The notes under the pieces: generated by a model
Seen by the model: only the letters and a program-made list of their open reading frames with translations
What the model was told of the DNA's origin: nothing
The model's database searches: none
Part shown: positions 1-5,816 of the stretch, piece after piece
How positions within the stretch are numbered: the first letter of the stretch is position 1
Layout: each line of letters begins with the position of its first letter
Source of the DNA: an uncultured Clostridium sp.
Lineage (GTDB): Bacteria > Bacillota > Clostridia > Lachnospirales > Lachnospiraceae
Length of the DNA stretch: 6,777 bases
NCBI GenBank assembly: GCA_947643685.1
Contig: CANRXD010000089.1
Location: 1 to 6,777, forward strand
Reading direction: 5' to 3'
Position numbers and translations under genes: made by a program

Positions 1-15
1 AATGAGGGACAGTGA

Positions 16-476
16 AAGGCGATACCTGACACAGAGATGGATGTCGGTGTGGTTGATATCCGTCCGGCTCAAAACCTTGCCAGGCTGACGCAAATTATCG
101 GCAAATTTGAATACCTCCACCGGGTCGATGTCTTGGACTCCGGTGAATACCGGGGCAAACGTCGTATTGACCAGAATACCGAGATGCTCTTTAATCTGTA
201 TCTTCGTCTGCTCTTTGACGGCGGCATTACAGAGTACGAGGACGATTCGGAGTATGCACCGGGCAGAAGGTCAGCAGGATGCACCTCTACTATACTGACG
301 AAACCGACAGCGTTCTGACCATCACATATCCGTACACGAAATTCGCTGTGGAGGGAACGATGGAGGTGTTTGACGATACGGTCAAGAAGATCATGAAGAA
401 GGATTTCCATCGCTGCGTTGATGATCCGAAGGTCTGTGCCGGATGTGACTTCCGATTCTATCGCCATAACAAATAA
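16..476 (+). pseudogene. UvrD-like helicase remnant, frameshifted, internally deleted
   Basis: Two overlapping reading frames together resemble pieces of a superfamily 1 UvrD/Rep-like ATP-dependent helicase. The first frame (open after the stop at 13-15) carries stretches such as KFEYLHRVDVL and LYLRLLFDGGITEYEDDSEY and shuts at 316-318. The second is open through 261-476 and carries a C-terminal segment with HLYYTDE, a PYTKFAVEGT stretch and a Cys-X2-Cys pair (VCAGCDFRFY), like the cysteine-rich tail of these helicases. The frames meet near 259-261 (codons for YAP, then GQKVSRMHLYY). From memory of the family, the SEYAP motif normally leads into the QSKG helicase motif, which is absent, so a large internal piece appears missing rather than one base. 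No Walker A motif is in the window. The stop at 474-476 lies 13 bases before dinD, so the two once formed an operon. Family call is moderate; non-functionality is likely. Confidence 0.6.
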
Positions 477-477
477 T

Positions 478-482
478 GGAGG
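478..482 (+). promoter_or_regulatory. Ribosome binding site of dinD-like gene
   Basis: GGAGG sits 7 bases before the ATG at 490. It fixes the start there rather than at the upstream in-frame ATG at 418, which has no such site and lies inside the helicase remnant. Confidence 0.75.
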
Positions 483-489
483 ACTATCA

Positions 490-1216
490 ATGGAAAAAAG
501 CAAAATTACAGCGATTAAGTCGCAGTTTGATGATACGATACATATCGTTGATGATACAGATGTGGAATACTGGCTGGCACGGGAACTGATGCCGTTGCTC
601 GGCTATGAGCGATGGGAGAATTTTGAAAAAGCGATTGTGCGGTCGATGGAATCGTGCCAAACCTCCGGAATTGCGGTCTCGGATCATTTTCGTGAGGTCA
701 CGAAATTGATAACAGCTGGAAAAGGCGCCAAGCGAAACGTAAAAGACTATATGCTCACACGCTATGCCTGTTATCTGATTGCACAGAACGGCGATCCCAA
801 GAAAGAGGAGATTGCCTTTGCACAGAGTTATTTTGCCGTGCAGACCAGAAAGCAGGAGCTTATCGAAGAACGTATTGCGTATATCGAGCGCACCGAAGCC
901 CGCGGCAGACTGCGGGAATCGGAAAAACGGCTGTCACAGAATATCTATGAGCGCGGCGTTGACGATGCCGGGTTCGGAAGGATTCGCTCCAAGGGTGATA
1001 TGGTGCTGTTCGGCGGTCACACCACGCAGGATATGAAACGCAAACTGGGAGTGAAAGATAACCGTCCGCTCCATGCTTGGAGAGCGGGGAATCAAGCCGG
1101 AGGAACTTCCGCCGTCCGAGGACATCAAGAAACTGGAACGGCGTGTGAAGTCACAGGAAAAGAAAATCGTGGAGCAGTCGGGAAAGCTTCCCGCCGCCGA
1201 TGATGAGGAAATTTGA
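490..1216 (+). pseudogene. dinD: dinD-like gene, internally deleted and frameshifted
   Basis: Resembles DNA damage-inducible protein D, which in E. coli is SOS-induced and reported to act on RecA filaments. The N-terminal part (residues 1-194) starts MEKSKITAIK and has a BRO-N/DinD-type domain: the WLARELMPLLGYERWENF segment, the conserved SRYACYL-like stretch (LTRYACYLIAQNGDPKK), QTRKQEL, and a central part with YERGVDDAGF, RIRSKGD and LFGGHTT. After DNRPL (ending at 1071) this frame turns into unrelated residues and stops at 1201-1203. Another frame beginning at 1073 reads MLGERGIKPEELPPSEDIKK and continues to a lysine/glutamate-rich tail ending DDEEI at 1216, matching the usual DinD C-terminus (compare GGTMPEELPTP in E. 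coli). About 40-60 family residues between the two parts are absent. The frame-1 product would be about 237 residues with a junk tail. It follows the helicase remnant by 13 bases. No LexA-type site was seen upstream. Confidence 0.8.
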
Positions 1217-1239
1217 GGAGAACTGAAAGAAATATTGTT

Positions 1240-1280
1240 ACGGATAATCAAGTGGTGTTTTTGAACACTCGATTATCCGT
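1240..1280 (-). terminator. Candidate terminator hairpin downstream of the amidase
   Basis: Two 15-base arms (1240-1254 and 1266-1280) pair around an 11-base loop with one imperfect position. On the minus-strand transcript that position is a G-U wobble, whereas on the plus strand it is an A-C mismatch, so the fold suits leftward transcription. On the minus strand it is followed by AACAATATTTCTTTC, which is T-rich but not a clean T run. It lies about 150 bases past the amidase stop. It could instead be a mobile-element end or a bidirectional structure. Confidence 0.4.
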
Positions 1281-1296
1281 TACGCTTGAGGTAAGG

Positions 1297-1309
1297 GGTC
1301 AATTTGACC
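1297..1309. repeat. Short perfect palindrome
   Basis: GGTCAATTTGACC has two 6-base arms around one central T. It may be a protein-binding site or a remnant of a mobile-element end; there is nothing nearby to decide between these. Confidence 0.35.
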
Positions 1310-1429
1310 ACATACCACCATAGTTGCCGATATTCTTGGCAGCGACTACTGATAATATTGGAGATGCGACAGTCACCCCCACAGCGGTAAGCAGCACCCT
1401 TTATATAGTAACTCTCATGTCCGTTTACT

Positions 1430-2662
1430 TTAATTTCCTTCTGCAAAATACGCATCTACGGCAGTCGAAATTCCCGATACAATCTTATTCTGGTAACTGT
1501 CGTCCTGCATCCAGCGATCCTCATCAGGATTACTTAAAAAACCCATTTCCACCACTGTCACAGGAATCTCACTCCAGTTAATTGCCCCGGAATTATCCAC
1601 TTCCTGAACTCCGCGGTTTTTAGTTCCTGTCTGGCTGCAGATATTGTCCACGATTTTCTTGGAAAGCCCATAGCTCTTGTCATGAAGGCTGGCATTATAT
1701 GGGTTCTGGGAGGTCATGCACATACAAAGAGCGCCGTACACACCGGAATTATCCATGGAATTGGCATGAATTCTGATTAGAATATCAGCTCCGCTTTCAT
1801 TGGCCAGAACTGACCTTTCTGCATTGCTCAAATTCACATCATGGCTGGTACGTATCATAACCACCTTATATCCTCTGGCCTTCAGCTCTTCCTCCAGCTT
1901 TTTGGAAACGGTAAGTGTCAGTTCGTATTCCTTAACCCCGGTGGCGGCTCCCACCGACCCTTCAGGCATTTTCGCCTTCATGGTAGCAGAGGATGGGCCA
2001 ATAGGTTCCTTCTCTGCATTGGCTTTGGCCTGATGGCCCGCATCAATGGCCACTGTATGGCCATTCCAGAAGCTTTCCGGATCTGCTGTACTTTCCTCCA
2101 CAGAAGAATCCGAAACCGCCCCTTCTGTTTCTGATTCCGGCACATCTCCTTCTGTCTGTGCAATAACATCCGCTCCCGCCTCCAGAGCATCCGGCTCCTC
2201 TTCCTTCACTGCTATCAGGTCAGAAGCCACATAAGCTGTTTTTCCGTCATAGAGCACCTGGCTCCAGGTTTCATTATAGCCTGTCCGCCGCAGAATATCT
2301 CCTGTTTTCAGCTGGACATAAATCCTTGCATTCTGGCTGGCATTCTCCCTGACATTTAAGATATCCGCCAAAACAACAACGGTTTCATCCACCGGCTCAA
2401 ATACTTCCTTTTCCTCTGTCCGGGACCCGCTTTCGCCTTGTACCCCGGCGGCCTCTCCTTCAGAAGCGGACTCTGCCCCTCCCATGGAGATCATAGTCAT
2501 ATCGACCATCTTTCCCTCGTTTTGCGTGTAACCGGTCTCATTTAAATCCACAGCCTGGTATCTGGAGGCACTGCAGCCAGAAAGAGCTGACGCCAGGCAC
2601 GCCATACACATGATATTTAACAGGAGACGGAGGAGCTTCCGTCCTTTTTTTACTTCTTTCAC
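1430..2662 (-). CDS. N-acetylmuramoyl-L-alanine amidase lipoprotein with SH3 domain
   Basis: Predicted zinc amidase that cuts the bond between N-acetylmuramic acid and L-alanine in peptidoglycan, anchored outside the membrane as a lipoprotein. The 410-residue product starts with a basic, hydrophobic signal peptide and lipobox (LSGC, Cys30). An acidic Ser/Glu-rich linker follows (about 60-90), then a bacterial SH3-type domain (about 91-152, LNVRENAS) that may bind the wall, a second acidic linker (about 153-198), and an Amidase_3 domain (about 200-408). Expected zinc ligands are visible: His210 (DAGH), Glu245 (KEYELTL) and His299 (RIHANS), with catalytic Glu372 (VEMGFLSN). The set is complete, so the enzyme is probably active. 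The start is GTG; its first four bases overlap the mnmA stop (GTGA), and a strong ribosome binding site lies inside mnmA. It is last in the nifS operon. A role in division, sporulation or wall turnover cannot be told from sequence. Confidence 0.93.
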   Translation of the reverse strand: MKEVKKGRKLLRLLLNIMCMACLASALSGCSASRYQAVDLNETGYTQNEGKMVDMTMISMGGAESASEGEAAGVQGESGSRTEEKEVFEPVDETVVVLADILNVRENASQNARIYVQLKTGDILRRTGYNETWSQVLYDGKTAYVASDLIAVKEEEPDALEAGADVIAQTEGDVPESETEGAVSDSSVEESTADPESFWNGHTVAIDAGHQAKANAEKEPIGPSSATMKAKMPEGSVGAATGVKEYELTLTVSKKLEEELKARGYKVVMIRTSHDVNLSNAERSVLANESGADILIRIHANSMDNSGVYGALCMCMTSQNPYNASLHDKSYGLSKKIVDNICSQTGTKNRGVQEVDNSGAINWSEIPVTVVEMGFLSNPDEDRWMQDDSYQNKIVSGISTAVDAYFAEGN

Positions 2663-3735
2663 AGGATGGTCCCTCCTCCGAATACATGATCATCTTCATA
2701 AAATACAACAGCCTGTCCGGGGGTAATGGCCCTCTGAGGCGTCTCGAACAAACATTCCACAGTTCCGTTTGGAAGCTCGCTGATTACACAGGAGGCGCCC
2801 CCGTGGCTGTAACGGATTTTCGCCGTGACCCTCCGCCTTTCTCCATGAAGTCCATCCACTGCCATCCAGTTTAAGTGGGAGCAGCACAGGCGGTCAGAAA
2901 ACACATCATCACCGCTTCCGATGACCACCTCGTTGGTCTCCGGGCGGATCTCCGTCACAAATACAGGCCGTCCCATGGACAGGTTCAGTCCCTTTCTTTG
3001 CCCAACTGTGTAATGGGTAATTCCCTTATGGCGCCCTAAAACATTTCCGGCCATGTCCACAAAATTACCGCCCCCGGGAACACTGTCAGCACTCTTCTCG
3101 ATGAAAGACGCATAATCATTGTCGGGGATGAAGCAGATTTCCATACTGTCTTTTTTCTTTGCCACCGCCAGCCCGTTTCTTTCTGCAATCTTCCGGATTT
3201 CCTCCTTTGTATAATCCCCCACGGGCATCAGAGTCCTTTTAAGCTGTTCCTGGGTCAGATTGTAAAGGGCATAGGTCTGGTCTTTGGCCGCCGTAACAGA
3301 ATTTCTTATGGTAAACCTTCCGTTTGGAAGTTTCATCACCCTGGCATAGTGGCCTGTGGCAATATAATCAGCGCCAATCTCCATACTGCGGGCCAGCAGC
3401 GCTTCCCATTTCACATAGCGGTTACATGCAATACAGGGATTGGGAGTCCGTCCGTGAAGATATTCTGCCACAAAATAATCCATCACGGATTTTTTAAATT
3501 CCCTGCGGAAATTCATCACATAGTAGGGAATTCCCAGAGTCCAGGCAACCCGCCTGGCATCATCCACAGCGCTCAAACCGCAGCATCCGCCGTTTTCTGA
3601 TGCCTCATCAGGATTTTCCTCCTGCCAGATCTGCATGGTCACGCCGATTACCTCATATCCCTGTTCTTTCAAAAGGCAGGCGGCGACTGAGGAATCAACG
3701 CCGCCGGACATACCTACCACTACCTTTTTTTTCAT
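2659..3735 (-). CDS. mnmA: tRNA-specific 2-thiouridylase MnmA
   Basis: Cytoplasmic enzyme that adenylates and thiolates U34 of the Lys, Glu and Gln tRNAs, giving the s2U part of the modified wobble base. The 358-residue product has family-normal length. The ATP-binding PP-loop is at residues 10-16 (SGGVDSS). The conserved [14 protein letters not shown] segment supplies Cys101 and Cys104, and Cys201 lies in MEICFIPD. Cys104 and Cys201 align with E. coli Cys102 and Cys199. The extra Cys101 gives the CXXC+C pattern rather than the DXXC+C pattern of E. coli. GHYAR (128-132), KDQTYALY (151-158) and VGQRKGL (244-250) are further hallmarks, and a C-terminal beta-barrel region follows. It starts 3 bases after the nifU stop, with a GAGGA site inside the end of nifU, and overlaps the amidase start. 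Sulfur presumably comes from the NifS encoded upstream. Confidence 0.97.
   Translation of the reverse strand: MKKKVVVGMSGGVDSSVAACLLKEQGYEVIGVTMQIWQEENPDEASENGGCCGLSAVDDARRVAWTLGIPYYVMNFRREFKKSVMDYFVAEYLHGRTPNPCIACNRYVKWEALLARSMEIGADYIATGHYARVMKLPNGRFTIRNSVTAAKDQTYALYNLTQEQLKRTLMPVGDYTKEEIRKIAERNGLAVAKKKDSMEICFIPDNDYASFIEKSADSVPGGGNFVDMAGNVLGRHKGITHYTVGQRKGLNLSMGRPVFVTEIRPETNEVVIGSGDDVFSDRLCCSHLNWMAVDGLHGERRRVTAKIRYSHGGASCVISELPNGTVECLFETPQRAITPGQAVVFYEDDHVFGGGTIL
2671..2679 (-). promoter_or_regulatory. Ribosome binding site of the amidase, inside mnmA
   Basis: On the minus strand GGAGGAGGG lies 8 bases before the GTG at 2662 and within the last codons of mnmA. It supports the GTG start and suggests strong initiation coupled to mnmA translation. 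Confidence 0.8.
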
Positions 3736-3738
3736 TGT

Positions 3739-4179
3739 TTAGTATTCCTCATCCTCGTCATGTTCGCTGATATCGGACTTGGGCTTTTCCAATCCCTCAA
3801 TCTTTATTCCATGCTTCTCTGCATAATCCCACAAAGCTGCGTGGATTGCCTCTTCAGCAAGCAGGGAGCAGTGAACCTTCACAGGAGGAAGTCCGTCCAG
3901 GGCCTCCATAACAGCCTTGTTGGTCACTTGCATTGCTTCTTCAATAGTCTTTCCCTTTACCATTTCCGTCGCCATACTGCTCGTCGCAACGGCAGCTCCA
4001 CAGCCGAAAGTCTTGAATTTGCAATCCTTAATTATATGGCTCCCATCATCGATGTCCAGATAAATTCTCATGATGTCGCCGCACTTTGCATTGCCTACGG
4101 TACCCACGCCGCTGGCTTCCTCTATTTCACCCACATTTCTCGGGTTCTGAAAATGGTCCATTACTTTTTCTGAATACAT
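3739..4179 (-). CDS. nifU: NifU/IscU-type iron-sulfur cluster scaffold
   Basis: Scaffold on which [2Fe-2S] or [4Fe-4S] clusters are built from sulfur given by the cysteine desulfurase and then passed to target proteins. The 146-residue product is a single U-type domain starting YSEKVMDHFQNPRNVG. Cluster ligands are visible: Cys33 with Asp35 (NAKCGD), Cys60 (TFGCGAA), and His103-Cys104 in the LPPVKVHC segment that also fits the Hsc-type chaperone contact of IscU. The C-terminal Nfu domain of full nitrogen-fixation NifU is absent, so this is the short form used for general Fe-S supply. It lacks the roughly 20-residue insertion typical of SufU in Bacilli. The tail is very acidic (EHDEDEEY). It has a clear AAGGAG site and lies between nifS and mnmA, separated by 61 and 3 bases. 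Confidence 0.96.
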   Translation of the reverse strand: MYSEKVMDHFQNPRNVGEIEEASGVGTVGNAKCGDIMRIYLDIDDGSHIIKDCKFKTFGCGAAVATSSMATEMVKGKTIEEAMQVTNKAVMEALDGLPPVKVHCSLLAEEAIHAALWDYAEKHGIKIEGLEKPKSDISEHDEDEEY

Positions 4180-4187
4180 ATATGATT

Positions 4188-4193
4188 CTCCTT
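4188..4193 (-). promoter_or_regulatory. Ribosome binding site of nifU
   Basis: AAGGAG on the minus strand, 8 bases before the ATG at 4179, in the 61-base gap after nifS. No hairpin was seen in that gap, consistent with read-through from nifS. Confidence 0.75.
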
Positions 4194-4240
4194 TTCATCG
4201 TTTTGCCAGTAAACGAATATGCCTGCTGACGCCGGTATCT

Positions 4241-5440
4241 TTATGCCTGAATCTCTTTTTTCTCTCTGCTTTTTACAAAATCCTCATAAAGCGGGGACAT
4301 GGAACGGAGACGTTCCACAATCTTTTTGATGCTCTCCACGGTATCGTCAATATCTTCTTTGGTAGTCTCATGACTTAAGGTCAGGCGCAGAGAACCATGA
4401 GCAATTTCATGGGGCAGTCCAATGGCGAGAAGCACATGGGACGGATCCAGAGAACCGGAAGTACAGGCCGAACCGGAGGACCCACAGATCCCCTCCATAT
4501 CCAGCATAATTAACAGGGATTCTCCCTCGATGAACTGGAATGCAAAGTTGGCATTGTTGGACAGCCTCTTTGTAGGGTGTCCATTGAGTCTGGTGTAAGG
4601 CACTTCGGACATCACCCGTTTAATCAGATAATCACGGAGTTCTGTTTCCTTCCTCTTATTTTCTTCCAGATTTGCCACAGCAATTTCAACGGCTTTTCCC
4701 ATTCCCACGATTCCCGGCACGTTCTCAGTTCCGGCACGGTGTTTTCTCTCCTGGGCGCCTCCGTGTATAAAGGAACGCAGCTTCAGGCCTTTCCGGATAT
4801 AAAGAAATCCCACGCCTTTGGGACCATTGAATTTGTGGGCACTGGCGCTCAGCATATCAATATGGCATTCATCCACGTTTATAGGTTCATGGCAGAATGC
4901 CTGAACAGCATCCGTATGGAACAAAATTCCATGTTCTTTTGCAATCTCACCAATCTCCCTGATCGGTTCGATGGTTCCAATCTCGTTATTTGCAAACATT
5001 ACAGAAATTAAAATCGTATCCGGCCGAATCGCCGCTTTTAAGGTCTTAAGATTCACCAATCCGTTTTCGTCCACAGGGAGATATGTTACTTCAAATCCAT
5101 TTTTCTCCAGATACTGGCCGGTATGGAGAATTGCATGGTGCTCAATCTGTGTCGTAATAATATGCTTTCCTTTGGAGACATAAGCCTCAGCGGCCGCCTT
5201 TAAAGCCCAGTTATCGGACTCAGTTCCGCCGTTGGTGAAATAAATTTCATTTTCCTTTGCTCCCAGAGTGTCTGCAATTACTTCTCTGGTATGGGCCATT
5301 GCCTTTTTGCACGGTGCGGAAAATTCATACACTGAAGATGGATTTCCGTAAAATTCCGTAAAGTACGGCAGCATCGTTTCCACAACTTCCGGACGTACCT
5401 TTGTTGTGGCTGCATTGTCAAGATAAATTACCTTTTTCAT
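4241..5440 (-). CDS. nifS: Cysteine desulfurase NifS (IscS-like)
   Basis: PLP-dependent enzyme that converts cysteine to alanine and holds the sulfur as a persulfide for Fe-S assembly and tRNA thiolation. The 399-residue product starts MKKVIYLDNAATT, the usual N-terminus. Cofactor and active-site residues are visible: the TNGGTESDN loop (69-77), His101 of EHHA, Asp177 and Gln180 (HTDAVQ), Lys203 (SAHKFNGPKG) as the PLP Schiff-base lysine, and Cys326 in SSGSACTSG as the persulfide carrier. The RAGTEN motif is at 235-240. Sequence upstream stays open to a GTG at 5518, which would add 26 residues, but the ATG at 5440 has an AAAGGCGG site and fits the family start. It is first gene of the operon with nifU and mnmA and is probably the sulfur donor for both. 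No iscR-like regulator lies upstream in the window. Confidence 0.96.
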   Translation of the reverse strand: MKKVIYLDNAATTKVRPEVVETMLPYFTEFYGNPSSVYEFSAPCKKAMAHTREVIADTLGAKENEIYFTNGGTESDNWALKAAAEAYVSKGKHIITTQIEHHAILHTGQYLEKNGFEVTYLPVDENGLVNLKTLKAAIRPDTILISVMFANNEIGTIEPIREIGEIAKEHGILFHTDAVQAFCHEPINVDECHIDMLSASAHKFNGPKGVGFLYIRKGLKLRSFIHGGAQERKHRAGTENVPGIVGMGKAVEIAVANLEENKRKETELRDYLIKRVMSEVPYTRLNGHPTKRLSNNANFAFQFIEGESLLIMLDMEGICGSSGSACTSGSLDPSHVLLAIGLPHEIAHGSLRLTLSHETTKEDIDDTVESIKKIVERLRSMSPLYEDFVKSREKKEIQA

Positions 5441-5444
5441 AAAT

Positions 5445-5452
5445 CCGCCTTT
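5445..5452 (-). promoter_or_regulatory. Ribosome binding site deciding the nifS start
   Basis: AAAGGCGG on the minus strand, with its AGG core 7 bases before the ATG at 5440. It favours this start over the upstream in-frame GTG at 5518. Confidence 0.65.
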
Positions 5453-5497
5453 CCGTAAATACAGGTTAAAAGCCTCATCTACTATGATAATGTCTTC

Positions 5498-5524
5498 GTA
5501 ACTGTTCCGTATCCTCACAGTTAC
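5498..5524 (-). repeat. Inverted repeat in the nifS leader
   Basis: GTAACTG (5498-5504) and its exact reverse complement CAGTTAC (5518-5524) are separated by 13 bases, with arm centres 20 bases apart. It lies some 20 bases downstream of the likely transcription start. It could be a leader hairpin or an operator for a dimeric regulator; no known site is recognised. Confidence 0.4.
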
Positions 5525-5551
5525 ATGTCCTCTTTCGGAAGACTATTCTAC

Positions 5552-5581
5552 ATTATATATGATATGACCCGCATATTTCAA
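5552..5581 (-). promoter_or_regulatory. Sigma-A-type promoter for the nifS-nifU-mnmA-amidase operon
   Basis: On the minus strand a TTGAAA -35 box (5576-5581) and a perfect TATAAT -10 box (5552-5557) are separated by 18 bases. The transcript would start near 5545 and have a leader of about 105 bases before the nifS ATG. It is the only strong promoter seen upstream of the operon. Confidence 0.75.
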
Positions 5582-5601
5582 CTGGTATTCTTATATTTAA
5601 G

Positions 5602-5722
5602 AAAAATATAAGCAACAGTTCAGCCGTGCGAAGATTCAGAGGGCGGACGCCCGACGCTTCTTGTCCGCGGCACGCGGGCAAGAAGATGCAAGGCTGAACT
5701 GTTATAAAAATATAAGCAACAG
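5602..5722. repeat. Palindromic intergenic element flanked by 17-bp direct repeats
   Basis: AAAAATATAAGCAACAG occurs at 5602-5618 and again at 5706-5722, 104 bases apart. Between and partly overlapping them is a perfect 12-bp inverted repeat, AACAGTTCAGCC (5614-5625) and GGCTGAACTGTT (5692-5703), enclosing a GC-rich core with two further hairpins. The AT-rich flanks and GC-rich core look like an inserted element, such as a REP/BIME or MITE-like repeat, or a structured RNA. It contains no gene. It sits just upstream of the nifS -35 box. Confidence 0.65.
5657..5685. repeat. Strong inner hairpin of the palindromic element
   Basis: CTTCTTGTCCGCG (5657-5669) pairs with CGCGGGCAAGAAG (5673-5685) around a GCA loop: 13 pairs, one being a U-G wobble in plus-strand RNA. 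A smaller GGGC/GCCC hairpin (5641-5652) lies beside it. An alternative pairing GCGGAC/GTCCGC (5643-5648 with 5663-5668) competes with both. No T run follows directly, so a terminator role is not supported. Confidence 0.6.
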
Positions 5723-5816
5723 CCCGGATATCTCCTGAACGGTTGCGATGTTTGGTAACATATCGGGAATCCTCCTCACATACATTGTAATAATTTTCCT
5801 GCAGGCTGGAGTTTCC

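Larger units (their letters stand above)
1217..1429. other. Junction between accessory remnants and core operon
   Basis: No convincing gene is seen on either strand between the dinD stop and the amidase stop. A 60-codon minus-strand reading frame (1273-1455) and an 85-codon plus-strand frame (1324-1581) exist, but both run into the amidase gene out of frame and match nothing I recognise. The stretch contains an inverted repeat and a short palindrome, listed separately. The genes on either side converge here. Confidence 0.6.
5441..5816. other. Divergent intergenic region with promoter, leader and repeat element
   Basis: This 376-base stretch separates nifS (leftward) from the flippase (rightward). 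From left to right it holds the nifS ribosome binding site and leader, a 7-bp inverted repeat, the nifS promoter, a structured repeat element, and about 95 bases before the flippase. A reading frame across 5553-5840 on the minus strand exists but runs through the repeat and the flippase start and looks spurious. No clear rightward promoter was found. Confidence 0.7.

Noticed and set aside
69..503. 144-codon open frame on the minus strand opposite the helicase remnant
   Set aside because: It is antisense to recognisable helicase protein in two frames and shows no family resemblance or ribosome binding site; it is a shadow.
1262..1275. GAAC-N4-GATT resembling a Gram-positive LexA box near dinD
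   Set aside because: The second half does not match GTTC, and it lies downstream of dinD inside the inverted repeat.
1297..1309. GGTCAATTTGACC as an insertion-sequence end
   Set aside because: It reminded me of some IS21-like ends, but no transposase remnant or matching second end is visible, so no mobile element is called.
1273..1455. 60-codon minus-strand frame downstream of the amidase
   Set aside because: It overlaps the amidase end out of frame, has no clear ribosome site, and its product resembles nothing recognisable.
5441..5518. 26-residue N-terminal extension of NifS from the GTG at 5518
   Set aside because: The family starts at the MKKVIYLDNAATT segment, which has its own ribosome site; the extension has no conserved feature.
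5602..5722. CRISPR array
   Set aside because: Only two copies of a 17-base repeat with a palindromic, non-unique spacer of about 87 bases; the geometry is wrong for CRISPR.
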